Below are positions 1 through 7,849 of a DNA stretch of 64,000 bases, piece after piece. The translations under genes were made by a program, and so were the position numbers. Position 1 is the first letter of the stretch; each line of letters starts with the position of its first letter. Source of the DNA: Maribacter sp. 4G9 (GTDB lineage: Bacteria > Bacteroidota > Bacteroidia > Flavobacteriales > Flavobacteriaceae); the NCBI RefSeq assembly GCF_002742265.1, contig NZ_MDGL01000149.1, positions 1 through 64,000 on the forward strand, read 5' to 3'. Under the pieces are notes generated by a model that was not told the DNA's origin, ran no database searches, and saw only the letters and a list, made by a program, of their open reading frames with translations.

Positions 1-1
1 T

Positions 2-61
2 GCTATTGCAAAATCTGGTAGACCATATGATGAAACTTACGTTTCCATACTGCCAAGATAA
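2..61 (+). CDS. Possible 3' end of a gene entering from the left edge
   Basis: The second forward frame is open from the window edge and ends with TAA at 59-61, reading AIAKSGRPYDETYVSILPR. Nothing in these 19 residues allows a family assignment. The next gene lies on the other strand, so this would be a convergent partner. It may equally be chance, because a 19-codon open frame is not significant by itself. Confidence 0.25.
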   Translation, partial: AIAKSGRPYDETYVSILPR

Positions 62-175
62 ATAGAAGATGGATTGAATAAAAAAAGCTCAAAGAATCAA
101 GTTATTGAACCTATGAGCGTGGAATAATAATGTCTCAAATTAAGGAAGAATTTGTTTGTTTTTTACCTCAGTTCT

Positions 176-187
176 TTGTTGGCATAC
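176..187. repeat. Left arm of a 12-bp inverted repeat
   Basis: TTGTTGGCATAC lies here and its exact reverse complement GTATGCCAACAA lies at 2420-2431. Together they enclose the three AT-rich genes between. The arms could be the ends of a small mobile or cassette-like unit, but no recombinase is seen. Confidence 0.45.
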
Positions 188-214
188 GTTTTTTAGTTTT
201 GTTCTCTCATTTTT

Positions 215-871
215 TTATGATTTCGGAAGTCTTTTTAATCCGAATTTATAGACATAAATAATAAAGCCTAATATAATTAGCATACCTAACGCAGATGGAA
301 TGTATTGACTTTGTGGCTGATACTCTTCAAAAACTGTTCCTATAAACGCAGATAGCAGAGCCGAAAAAGCACTAGTCATTTTGTATATATGTTCATAAAT
401 CCAAATCCGATTTTTAGTATATTTTTTTCTTGGAATTAAATATCTTAAAAAATCGTATGAGATAACAATTAGTAAAGCACCAACTGTACTATAAATTATA
501 ATAGGTGACCATATCATCCCAATTGACTTGAAATAGTATAAGAAATAGACCAAAATCAAAAGGCTAACTATGGCAACCAGGATATCGAATTTTTTAGGGA
601 TGTTCGATTTCAACTTCAAAATTCTATATCCTGAAAAAGAAACGTAGCCACTTAATATTGTAATGACCAATAAGAATGTATTTCTTCCAAAAACCAGCAC
701 TCCTATTAATCCTGTGAAGATTACAGCAGATATAAATATTAAAAAACACCTTCCGGCTTTATTGTGGGCAACACCTCCTTTTCTACTTAATAAAGCCATT
801 AATCCGAGCAAAAGAGCTATCGAGCCAGTTATTATGTGTATTAAAATATTTGTGTTGTGTAATGTTTGCAT
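215..871 (-). CDS. DUF2306-like multi-pass inner membrane protein
   Basis: A 218-residue hydrophobic protein with about six predicted membrane segments. The first spans residues 9-28 and is followed by a short loop containing AHNKAGR. The opening histidine in a helix (LIHIITGSIAL) and the basic loop with a second histidine resemble the DUF2306 family of predicted membrane proteins, whose function is not established. The ATG lies 14 bases downstream of the lipoprotein gene on the same strand, so the two are probably co-transcribed. Base composition is AT-rich compared with the polyamine cluster further right. I infer family membership from topology and these histidines only. Confidence 0.6.
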   Translation of the reverse strand: MQTLHNTNILIHIITGSIALLLGLMALLSRKGGVAHNKAGRCFLIFISAVIFTGLIGVLVFGRNTFLLVITILSGYVSFSGYRILKLKSNIPKKFDILVAIVSLLILVYFLYYFKSIGMIWSPIIIYSTVGALLIVISYDFLRYLIPRKKYTKNRIWIYEHIYKMTSAFSALLSAFIGTVFEEYQPQSQYIPSALGMLIILGFIIYVYKFGLKRLPKS

Positions 872-885
872 TTTTCCTAATTAAG

Positions 886-1374
886 TTATTTACGAACTTG
901 TAATTCTTTGGCAATATGTGTCACTGTTTCAATTTCAAGTATTTCTGACCATTTATTATTCCGGTAAGTATATATACCCGAACCAATTCCGCTGTATGCA
1001 GGACCCTGATTCATTGGAAATACTTTCCATTTAAAGTTTACAAGTACTACATCTTTGGAAAGCATTTCTAGTGTCAGTTTGGGGATCTCCATTCTCATAT
1101 CAGGAAATTGTTGAAGCACATTCTGGAAACGTTCTCGTAATGCATTTTGTCCAAAATAATTGCCATCGGTTCCATACATCTTAATCTCTGGTGCAAAATT
1201 GGTAAGAAACAAATCAAGATTTCCTTCATTCAATGCTTCAATTGAAGACAAATATAACTCTCGTACTGGATGGTTCTCTTCCTTAAGAACATCATCATTA
1301 TTGGTTACTTTTTTGCTGGCGCAATTATTGAATAATATCGCACTTAATAAACTACAAAGGACTATTGTTCTCAT
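886..1374 (-). CDS. SnoaL/NTF2-like lipoprotein
   Basis: About 162 residues. I chose the internal ATG at 1374 because it gives a clean lipoprotein signal, MRTIVLCSLLSAILFNNC, with the acylated cysteine at residue 18. The frame is open upstream to 1440, but that extension has no signal character. The mature part contains EALNEGNLDLFLTNFAPEIKMYG and later a NFKWKVFPM strand, the helix-then-strand pattern of SnoaL/NTF2-like domains that form a cone-shaped ligand pocket. The protein should be anchored to a membrane facing the periplasm. Its ligand is unknown. Confidence 0.65.
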   Translation of the reverse strand: MRTIVLCSLLSAILFNNCASKKVTNNDDVLKEENHPVRELYLSSIEALNEGNLDLFLTNFAPEIKMYGTDGNYFGQNALRERFQNVLQQFPDMRMEIPKLTLEMLSKDVVLVNFKWKVFPMNQGPAYSGIGSGIYTYRNNKWSEILEIETVTHIAKELQVRK

Positions 1375-1573
1375 AGGAATAAATTTTAGGTTAATATGCT
1401 GGTTGAGCATTTCAGCCCTTCCAATTAAATTCAAACGCAAGTAGCAGAATTTTAATAGGTTATGAAACGGTTTTATGGTAAGAGGTCATAAAATCAAGTG
1501 AGTTAAACCAAAAATAGGGCGAATGATTGAAGACGGTAAAGAATCTATTGAAAAATAAAAATTGTAGCAACAA

Positions 1574-2380
1574 CTACTCAATTTTAATTATCCTTCTAAT
1601 TGTGTTTGAATAACTTTTACTGCTGGTTATGGATGATAAGCCTTTTATAGAAAATTCAATGATGTATCTACCATTAATGTATGGTTTAATTTGTTTAATA
1701 TGATTTTCATTTACCAGATACTTTCGATGTATTCTCGAAAATTTTTTTTCCAGTCTTCTTTCAAGGAAAAGTAAAGAATAGTCACAAAGCCTTTTTTTAC
1801 CGTTCAAATCATAAACGAAAGAATAATTGTCGTAAGCTTCAAAATAGACAATTTCTTGTATAGGAATTAACAAAATATTATCACCTTGCTTTACTGGAAT
1901 ACTCGAGCTAATATCTGAGGATTTCAAATTCTTTTCAATGGATTTGGTGTTACTACTTTGAATTAGATGATTGTTATGAAATATACTGAAACCTAGCACT
2001 GCGGATATTACACCATTAAAAAGATACATTTTACCAGCTGAAAAAGGTTGATAAGGTTCGCTTTTAAAAATCAACGAGCGTATGACATGTTCAACTTCTG
2101 TTGCGAAAAAACCTATAATTAAAAATATACTTAACAATACAATATATAATTTCCAAACGGGATTAATATTTATTTTTAACCAAGGTTTGTTTACGGCTAC
2201 TAGTACAGTGGTATATCCAATAAGAAAACTTGTAAATAGAGATTGAATAGCCCATTGAATCCAATTCAGATCGCCATTCATTATGAAATTGGCAGTCCCA
2301 ATTCCCAAGCCAACTAATACAATGTATGGTAAAAATCGGTTTGCTTTTTTCAGTTCAAATTTGGTGGGAATCATTTTCAA
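1574..2380 (-). CDS. Membrane-bound LytTR transcriptional regulator
   Basis: 268 residues in two halves. Residues about 15-135 hold four predicted membrane helices. Residues about 165-268 form a LytTR DNA-binding domain, with IVYFEAYDNYSFVY, the FSRIHRKYLVN motif and a terminal RRIIKIE. There is no receiver domain, so this is a one-component regulator in which the membrane part presumably senses a signal. LytTR proteins usually bind imperfect repeats near promoters. A perfect palindrome with 10-bp arms lies 56 bases upstream of the start, at 2436-2457. The two genes downstream on the same strand are plausible targets or partners, but this is inferred from position. Confidence 0.8.
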   Translation of the reverse strand: MKMIPTKFELKKANRFLPYIVLVGLGIGTANFIMNGDLNWIQWAIQSLFTSFLIGYTTVLVAVNKPWLKININPVWKLYIVLLSIFLIIGFFATEVEHVIRSLIFKSEPYQPFSAGKMYLFNGVISAVLGFSIFHNNHLIQSSNTKSIEKNLKSSDISSSIPVKQGDNILLIPIQEIVYFEAYDNYSFVYDLNGKKRLCDYSLLFLERRLEKKFSRIHRKYLVNENHIKQIKPYINGRYIIEFSIKGLSSITSSKSYSNTIRRIIKIE

Positions 2381-2419
2381 TTATTCTATTTGTATAAAAT
2401 TACTAGTTCCATTCGGAAT

Positions 2420-2431
2420 GTATGCCAACAA
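2420..2431. repeat. Right arm of a 12-bp inverted repeat
   Basis: GTATGCCAACAA is the exact reverse complement of bases 176-187. It lies just upstream of the LytTR gene start and close to the 2436-2457 palindrome. Confidence 0.45.
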
Positions 2432-2435
2432 TTGT

Positions 2436-2457
2436 ATATAGTAACAAGTTACTATAT
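2436..2457. promoter_or_regulatory. Perfect palindrome upstream of the LytTR gene
   Basis: Two perfect 10-base arms (ATATAGTAAC and its complement) are separated by AA. The site lies 56 bases upstream of the LytTR start codon, in the expected promoter region. It may be an operator for autoregulation or, together with the nearby inverted-repeat arm, part of an element boundary. Confidence 0.5.
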
Positions 2458-2547
2458 TTCTATTTTAGGGGAAGTGCCTTAAAAATCCTACAAATTATTG
2501 ATTGGTGCAAATAAAGTTTTGGTATTTGGAGGGATAAGGGTAATTAG

Positions 2548-2589
2548 AGATTCTTCCTTCTCGCTATGCTCGTCATCAGAATGACAAGA
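2548..2589. repeat. 42-bp direct repeat, copy 1
   Basis: This segment matches 2813-2854 at 41 of 42 positions; the single difference is A versus G in CGTC[A/G]TCAG. It resembles the dispersed intergenic repeats common in flavobacterial chromosomes. Confidence 0.7.
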
Positions 2590-2636
2590 GAGCTTAAGGC
2601 TTTTGATTCATATACTTTTTGTATTCAAAAAAAGCT

Positions 2637-2676
2637 CCCCTCCCTGAGAAGGGAGGGGTGTTCCGCGACAGCGGAA
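2637..2676. repeat. REP-like double hairpin
   Basis: Two adjacent perfect stem-loops. CCCCTCCC at 2637-2644 pairs with GGGAGGGG at 2651-2658 around a 6-base loop. TTCCGC at 2661-2666 pairs with GCGGAA at 2671-2676 around a 4-base loop. Twin GC-rich hairpins in an intergenic region are typical of REP-type elements. Confidence 0.65.
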
Positions 2677-2812
2677 TGGGGAGGGTCGGGATTTATAGAC
2701 TATACTTTTTCCATTGGAGCAATAATGTCCAAAATGGATATTGGTCAAAGAAATACTAGGATTCACAGTAAATGGTTTATACCGTGTGAAACGAAGCATC
2801 CATCCCTAAAAC

Positions 2813-2854
2813 AGATTCTTCCTTCTCGCTATGCTCGTCGTCAGAATGACAAGA
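2813..2854. repeat. 42-bp direct repeat, copy 2
   Basis: Second copy of the segment at 2548-2589, differing at one base. The two copies bracket the double hairpin, giving a compact composite of about 300 bp. Confidence 0.7.
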
Positions 2855-2904
2855 AAAATAGGGATTCGCAGTCAAAACTATAAATGAACCCTTACTAAAT
2901 CTAT

Positions 2905-2929
2905 AAAAAAGCCCTTTAAAAAAGGGCTT
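2905..2929 (-). terminator. Intrinsic terminator, minus strand
   Basis: A 9-bp stem (AAGCCCTTT at 2909-2917 with AAAGGGCTT at 2921-2929) has a 3-base loop and is followed on the minus strand by six T residues. It lies 38 bases past the stop of the small frame ending at 2967, which strengthens the case that something is transcribed leftward here. Confidence 0.7.
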
Positions 2930-2966
2930 GTAGTATGTTTGAGTTAGCTGAGTATAAAACTAATGG

Positions 2967-3143
2967 CTATCTGGCAGCCTTGAAGCTATAGTGGTGTTGG
3001 CCCTTAAAAGTATTGTGGTTTTGCTGAACCCCGAAAATATGGTAGGGATCCTTTGCCAAATCCCTTGCGGAACGGGCAACCGGTCTTTGAAAGAATAGGT
3101 GTTCGCTATCAGTGTGCTGAGTGGGTCTTTGAAAAGGTTTCAT
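2967..3143 (-). CDS. Possible small protein, 58 residues
   Basis: The frame from the ATG at 3143 reads MKPFQRPTQHTDSEHL and ends with TAG, 38 bases before a good intrinsic terminator. The protein is rich in His, Gln and Arg and polar throughout, with no signal peptide or membrane segment. Codon choice looks like that of neighbouring real genes, but no family is recognised. The frame stays open upstream to an ATG at 3224. It could be a genuine small gene, a small RNA, or the degraded end of a longer gene. Confidence 0.3.
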   Translation of the reverse strand: MKPFQRPTQHTDSEHLFFQRPVARSARDLAKDPYHIFGVQQNHNTFKGQHHYSFKAAR

Positions 3144-3545
3144 AGAACAATGTTTTACTGTTAATACTATTTTTAAAGATTTCCGAAGGTTCAAACCTCC
3201 CGCAGGGCGTACCTTCAAAATCACGGGATCGGCAAGAATTAACTACATATCTTTCATTTTGTTATGATTGAATGTATTTAAAAAACCAATCCCTTAAGAG
3301 GATTTTAGTCTTTAAGAAAACAGAAATATCACAATGGAAAATTAGGTGCCCCAATTTTATCAAGTCTGAATTTTTGGTGACGGTTTTTTGCTAACTATAT
3401 TTGGTTGTCAACTAACAGAAATAGCAAAAAAAAATCATTTCCCAAAGCTCCTAACGGAGCCATGATGCAATAGGTTGTTTTTCCGAAACAAGTTAGATGC
3501 GTCCTTGCAAATCAATCAAAAGAGCATTTAAAATGGAATCTCAGC
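3144..3545. other. Intergenic stretch, little visible
   Basis: No convincing gene is seen. A short stem (GCTCC at 3447-3451, GGAGC at 3456-3460) lies about 85 bases past the end of the RimK fusion gene, and its minus-strand continuation reaches a T-run about 13 bases later. It is at best a weak terminator for that operon. Confidence 0.5.
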
Positions 3546-4913
3546 CTAACTAAACTTAAGTTTCCTTTCAATGGCCTTGATCATTTCATTGGCGATGTCC
3601 TTCCCTGTAGCGTTTTCAATACCTTCCAGACCAGGGGAGGAATTCACCTCCAATAACAGGGGTCCTTTGTAGGAACGGATAATATCCACGCCGGCAACGG
3701 CCAAATTCAAGGCTTTGGTGGCCTTCAGTGCCAATTTTTTCTCCTCTTGGGTAATCTTGATCATGGAGGCCTTACCGCCTTGATGGATATTGGCCCTGAA
3801 CTCGCCCTTTTCCGCTTGGCGCTGCATGCTGGCCACGACCTTACCATTGACCACAAAGCAACGGATATCCTGTCCGTTGGCTTCCTTAATGAATTCCTGT
3901 ACCAGGATATTCGTGTTCACGCTTTTAAAGGCATTGATAACACTTTCTGCGGCCTTATTGGTCTCCGCCAACACCACGCCCTTTCCTTGCGTACTTTCCA
4001 ACAGTTTGATGATCAACGGCGCACCGTTCACCATTTTGATCAAATCCTTAGTGTCCATAGGCGATTTCGCAAAACCGGTAATTGGTATATGGATATCGTT
4101 CTTGGAGAACAACTGCGATGCGAAGAGCTTGTCCCGCGATTGGGTAATGGACTCCGCGGAATTCTGGCAATAGACACCCAAATTATTGAACTGACGTATC
4201 ACCGCACAGCCGTAAAAAGTCACCGCCGGTTTTATTCGAGGGATGACCGCATCAAAATCCCTTAGAATATTCCCCCCACGATACCTAATCTCGGGAGAAT
4301 GGGCATCCAGTTTCATATAAGCCTGCTCCACATTTAAAAAGACAATTTCATGCCCACGGGCCTCGGCCGCTTCCATCAAGCGTTTGTTACTGTACAGGTT
4401 TGGGTTGCTTGCCAACAGACCGATCTTCAATCCCGTTTTTTCCATGTAATAGGGCTTGTACTTTTCCGTGATCTCATCTTCGCTAAACTCCTGTATCTGA
4501 TAATTTACCGCAGGGTTCACGATATAACGGTCCGTCAATGCCTCCCTACCCAACAGCATTCGGAATTCCATGGTGTCCCTGTTCGCAAGCGTTAGTTCAA
4601 TGTCAAAAGTGTTTTCGCCCAAGGTAACAGGGGTACGTACCACCAAACGCTCTTCTGAAATACCACTGGAGCTTTTCACCATCCGCCGGTCAATCAAACG
4701 TGCCTCACAGTTTAGGGCAATGCTACGGTTTTCCTGTAAGGGGTTCACCTCAAACTTTACCCATTCCTGGGCCCCTTTGTTCACAATTTTCAGGTTGGTC
4801 GCCTGTATGGAGGAAGTCTTGGCGCCGGAATCTACCCTGGCCTTGATGGCCGGAACGCCCAATTCCTTAAACACGCACCATTCCTCGCTACCTATAATCT
4901 TTAAATCTTCCAA
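3546..4913 (-). CDS. rimK: Fusion of a retropepsin-like (RimB-type) domain and a RimK ATP-grasp ligase
   Basis: 455 residues in two parts. Residues about 1-145 match the ATP-dependent zinc protease/retropepsin-like family, with [12 protein letters not shown] carrying an Asp-Ser-Gly motif. Residues about 160-455 are a RimK-family ATP-grasp ligase, with [14 protein letters not shown], the nucleotide-binding [14 protein letters not shown] and the metal-binding end [15 protein letters not shown]. RimK of Escherichia coli adds glutamate residues to the C-terminus of ribosomal protein S6. In other bacteria the protease-like partner is a separate gene. The ATG lies two bases after the stop of the GNAT-nitrilase gene, so translation is probably coupled. 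The substrate here is not shown by sequence; polyamine-cluster context leaves room for a different acceptor. Confidence 0.85.
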   Translation of the reverse strand: MEDLKIIGSEEWCVFKELGVPAIKARVDSGAKTSSIQATNLKIVNKGAQEWVKFEVNPLQENRSIALNCEARLIDRRMVKSSSGISEERLVVRTPVTLGENTFDIELTLANRDTMEFRMLLGREALTDRYIVNPAVNYQIQEFSEDEITEKYKPYYMEKTGLKIGLLASNPNLYSNKRLMEAAEARGHEIVFLNVEQAYMKLDAHSPEIRYRGGNILRDFDAVIPRIKPAVTFYGCAVIRQFNNLGVYCQNSAESITQSRDKLFASQLFSKNDIHIPITGFAKSPMDTKDLIKMVNGAPLIIKLLESTQGKGVVLAETNKAAESVINAFKSVNTNILVQEFIKEANGQDIRCFVVNGKVVASMQRQAEKGEFRANIHQGGKASMIKITQEEKKLALKATKALNLAVAGVDIIRSYKGPLLLEVNSSPGLEGIENATGKDIANEMIKAIERKLKFS

Positions 4914-4915
4914 TG

Positions 4916-6355
4916 TTATTTTTTTCTTAGTTCAAAAATATCCTTACGACGGTCCCTAAGATTGCGTACCGCCCCAAATTGATTCAATTCCCGCAACAAA
5001 CTGATGTCCACATTGGCAATCAGTATCATCTCCGTATTGGGAGTCGCCTCTGCCTTGATTCCGTTCGTGGGAAAGGAAAAATCACACGGGGTGAAAACCA
5101 TGCTCTGTGCAAACTGTATGTCCATATTCTGCACATTGGGCAAGTTTCCCACACTACCGGCAATGGCTACGTAACATTCATTTTCTATGGCCCTGGCCTG
5201 GGCACAATTGCGAACGCGTGAATATCCGTTCTGCGTGTCCGTCAAGAAGGGCACAAAAAGGATGTCCACCCCTTCCTCTGCCAACAGCCGTGGAAGTTCA
5301 GGAAACTCTACATCATAACAGATCAGTACCCCAATCTTACCACAATCTGTATCAAAGGCCTGTAATTTGGTTCCGCCCTGCATACCCCAAACCTTGGCTT
5401 CGTCTGGGGTTACGTGCAGTTTTTCATAACGTTCCGTTGAACCGTCCCTTCTGCACAAATACCCTACGTTGTAAAGCTTGCCATCGATGACCTCTGGCAT
5501 ACTTCCGGCGATAATATTGATGTTATACGTGATGGAAAACTCCGAAAACTTTTGTACCAATACCTCGGTATGCTTGGCCAGTTCCCTAATGGCATCGGGG
5601 GTACTCATATGGTTGTTCCCTGCCATCAAAGGTGCATTGAAAAACTCTGGGAACAGGGCGAAATCCGACCGGTAACCCGATACGGAATCAATGAAATATT
5701 CCGCCTGTTGTAAGAGTTCGTCGATATCCTTATACGGACGCATTTGCCATTGTATCAGGCCCAACCGAACGATGGTCTTCGCCGTGGTTATCTCATCCGT
5801 AGGTTTTTGATAGTAGATATTGTCCCACTCCATGAGAATGGCAAAGTCGTTTGAATCCTTATCCCCTTCCAAATAGCCTTTCATGACCTTGGAGGGATGA
5901 AAGTCATTACTGATCTGAAAATTCAAGACAGGATCTTCGATTTCCTTATGACGCACCTTTTCTATGTACTGTTTGGGTGTAAGTTCCTTGGCGTATTTGT
6001 GATAGTTAGGCATACGCCCACCAGGAACAATAAAGACATCGATACCATAAAGCACATTGCCCTCGTCCGTATGCGTATTAAAGGTATAGTTGCCAGTAAT
6101 CTTTCTGTACGTGTGCCTATTTTCGAATTTGGCATAGTCCACGATAATGGATAGGGCACAGCCCGCCAACTTTCCGTTGATCTTTATCACTACCTGTCCT
6201 TCAGGAAATTTTTTGATCAAACGATCGATTTCCTTCTCCGTCCAAGCGGCATTGTGAACATTCAGATAAGAGGTTACCATGGCCTCCTTAAGTTCCTTAT
6301 AATCCTTAAGGCTTAGGTACTCCAGTTCTATATTTTCAATTTCTTCTACTTTCAT
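4916..6355 (-). CDS. GNAT acetyltransferase-nitrilase (carbon-nitrogen hydrolase) fusion
   Basis: 479 residues from the ATG at 6355, chosen because the longer reading to 6424 adds a non-conserved leader. Residues about 1-195 resemble a GNAT N-acetyltransferase. Residues about 205-479 are a nitrilase-superfamily hydrolase with all three catalytic residues visible: Glu in LFPEFFNAP, Lys in [10 protein letters not shown] and Cys in [13 protein letters not shown]. This fused architecture is recurrent in Bacteroidota, but its reaction is not firmly established. The nitrilase half is nearest in look to amidases such as N-carbamoylputrescine amidase, which would fit the polyamine context. It lies 183 bases after the small acidic protein gene and directly before the RimK fusion. 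Confidence 0.85.
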   Translation of the reverse strand: MKVEEIENIELEYLSLKDYKELKEAMVTSYLNVHNAAWTEKEIDRLIKKFPEGQVVIKINGKLAGCALSIIVDYAKFENRHTYRKITGNYTFNTHTDEGNVLYGIDVFIVPGGRMPNYHKYAKELTPKQYIEKVRHKEIEDPVLNFQISNDFHPSKVMKGYLEGDKDSNDFAILMEWDNIYYQKPTDEITTAKTIVRLGLIQWQMRPYKDIDELLQQAEYFIDSVSGYRSDFALFPEFFNAPLMAGNNHMSTPDAIRELAKHTEVLVQKFSEFSITYNINIIAGSMPEVIDGKLYNVGYLCRRDGSTERYEKLHVTPDEAKVWGMQGGTKLQAFDTDCGKIGVLICYDVEFPELPRLLAEEGVDILFVPFLTDTQNGYSRVRNCAQARAIENECYVAIAGSVGNLPNVQNMDIQFAQSMVFTPCDFSFPTNGIKAEATPNTEMILIANVDISLLRELNQFGAVRNLRDRRKDIFELRKK

Positions 6356-6538
6356 GCAGTCAAATTCAGCTTTAGCCCCACGGTTCTCGATATGTAAACT
6401 CCAAGGGATTTGGAGGCGATGCACAGGTGTACAAAGTAGTCTCCAGTCCCGTGGCCAATTTAAAAAAGTATGGGTTTAGGCCAAAAGAACCCAAACCCAA
6501 CATTTTAGTATGATCGATTTTATAATAAAACCTAAAGA

Positions 6539-6865
6539 TTAGTCCTCATCATCTTCCCCATCCACCATGTCTTTGGGGTCAGGCTCAATGATTGCATCCG
6601 GATCATCATCAGCAAAATCCTCGTAGTCGTCCTCATCGTAGTTCTCCATGGTATACTCCAACTTGGCACTGATCTTCACCAAATATTTGGTATCCTCCGT
6701 TAAGACCTCCACGGCCTCTATACGCTCACCCTGTGCGTTTTTAAAGGATATGATATTACGATCATCATACCCATCTGGATAGCGCTCCACTAAAAGCTTC
6801 AAAACTTCGGGGGTCAACTTCTTAAAGTCTACAATGACTTTTTTTAAATGTGCGTTCTTGTCCAT
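6539..6865 (-). CDS. Small conserved protein with a strongly acidic tail
   Basis: 108 residues. Residues 1-70 look like a small alpha/beta domain (KKVIVDFKKLTPEVLKLLVERYPDGYDDRNIISF). Residues about 74-108 are almost entirely Asp and Glu and end in DGEDDED. No signal peptide, so cytoplasmic. It starts six bases after the deoxyhypusine-synthase-like gene ends and is surely in its operon. The function is unknown. An acidic C-terminal tail is chemically similar to the Glu-tailed product made by RimK ligases, so it is a speculative partner or substrate of the ligase downstream. Confidence 0.8.
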   Translation of the reverse strand: MDKNAHLKKVIVDFKKLTPEVLKLLVERYPDGYDDRNIISFKNAQGERIEAVEVLTEDTKYLVKISAKLEYTMENYDEDDYEDFADDDPDAIIEPDPKDMVDGEDDED

Positions 6866-6871
6866 AAATAA

Positions 6872-7849
6872 TTAATAGTCCAAAAGATAAGCAAAAATTA
6901 AAGGTGCAACAATGGTCGCATCACTTTCTATAATAAATTTTGGGGTGTCTATATCCAATTTTCCCCAGGTAATCTTTTCATTGGGCACGGCACCCGAATA
7001 GGATCCGTAACTTGTGGTACTATCGCTGATCTGGCAAAAATAGCTCCAGAAAGGCGTATCCGTACGTTCCATATCCTGATATAACATAGGCACTACACAA
7101 ATGGGAAAATCTCCAGCGATACCTCCACCAATTTGGAAAAACCCGATACCATTTTTGGAATTATCGGTATACCAGTCCGCTAAAAAGGTCATGTATTCGA
7201 TACCCGATTTCATGGTACGTGCCTTCAATTCTCCTTTTAGTACATAGGAGGCAAAAATATTCCCCATGGTACTGTCTTCCCAACCCGGACAGATAATGGG
7301 CAGGTTTTTTTCCGCTGCGGCATACATCCAAGAGTCCTTCAAATCTATTTCATAATACTCCTCCAAAACACCTGAAAGCAACATTTTGTACATAAACTCA
7401 TGCGGTAGATAACGTTCTCCCTTATCATCTGCATCCTTCCAAATCTTGAAAATATGTTTTTGCAACCTGCGGAAGGCCTCTTCCTCTGGAATACAGGTAT
7501 CCGTTACCCTATTCAAACCCTTTTCCAACAGATCCCACTCTTCTTGTGGGGTCAAATCACGATAATTTGGCACACGTTTATAATGTGAATGGGCCACCAA
7601 GTTCATGATATCCTCCTCCAGGTTGGCACCGGTGCAGGAAATGATCTGCACCTTGTCCTGGCGGATCATCTCCGCGAAAATCTTACCAAGTTCCGCCGTA
7701 CTCATGGCCCCTGCCAAGGACACCAACATCTTGGCCCCATTGTTCAGTTGCTCCTCATACCCCTTGGCGGCGTCTACCAGGGCAGCGGCATTGAAGTGTA
7801 AATAATATTTTTCAATAAAATTGGAGATAGCTCCCTTATTCTTCGTCAT
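6872..7849 (-). CDS. Deoxyhypusine synthase-like protein
   Basis: 325 residues, close to the size of the family. The NAD/spermidine-binding layout is recognisable, and the C-terminal segment SDSTTSYGSYSGAVPNEKITWGKLDID aligns with the SDSGARPDEAVSWGK region of eukaryotic deoxyhypusine synthase, including the lysine that forms the enzyme-imine intermediate. Bacteria lack eIF5A, so bacterial members are thought to transfer an aminobutyl group to other acceptors, for example in homospermidine formation. It overlaps the end of the agmatinase gene by 14 bases, tying it to putrescine synthesis. Product identity (homospermidine or protein modification) cannot be settled from sequence. Confidence 0.85.
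   Translation of the reverse strand: MTKNKGAISNFIEKYYLHFNAAALVDAAKGYEEQLNNGAKMLVSLAGAMSTAELGKIFAEMIRQDKVQIISCTGANLEEDIMNLVAHSHYKRVPNYRDLTPQEEWDLLEKGLNRVTDTCIPEEEAFRRLQKHIFKIWKDADDKGERYLPHEFMYKMLLSGVLEEYYEIDLKDSWMYAAAEKNLPIICPGWEDSTMGNIFASYVLKGELKARTMKSGIEYMTFLADWYTDNSKNGIGFFQIGGGIAGDFPICVVPMLYQDMERTDTPFWSYFCQISDSTTSYGSYSGAVPNEKITWGKLDIDTPKFIIESDATIVAPLIFAYLLDY

Larger units (their letters stand above)
2381..2966. other. Repeat-rich intergenic stretch without a supported gene
   Basis: This gap holds a palindrome (2436-2457), the right arm of the inverted repeat (2420-2431), two copies of a 42-bp repeat, a double hairpin and a minus-strand terminator. Short open frames across the repeats on both strands look like chance translations of repeat DNA. 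Confidence 0.7.

Noticed and set aside
2548-2854. CRISPR array
   Set aside because: Only two copies 265 bases apart, with no regular spacers and no cas genes.
2566-2883. 105-codon plus-strand frame across the 42-bp repeats
   Set aside because: It reads straight through both repeats and the double hairpin; composition is that of the repeat, not of a protein.
3747-4265. 172-codon plus-strand frame
   Set aside because: Antisense shadow of the RimK fusion gene.
5107-5490. 127-codon plus-strand frame rich in Pro and His
   Set aside because: Antisense to the nitrilase half of the GNAT-nitrilase gene, including its catalytic Cys region.
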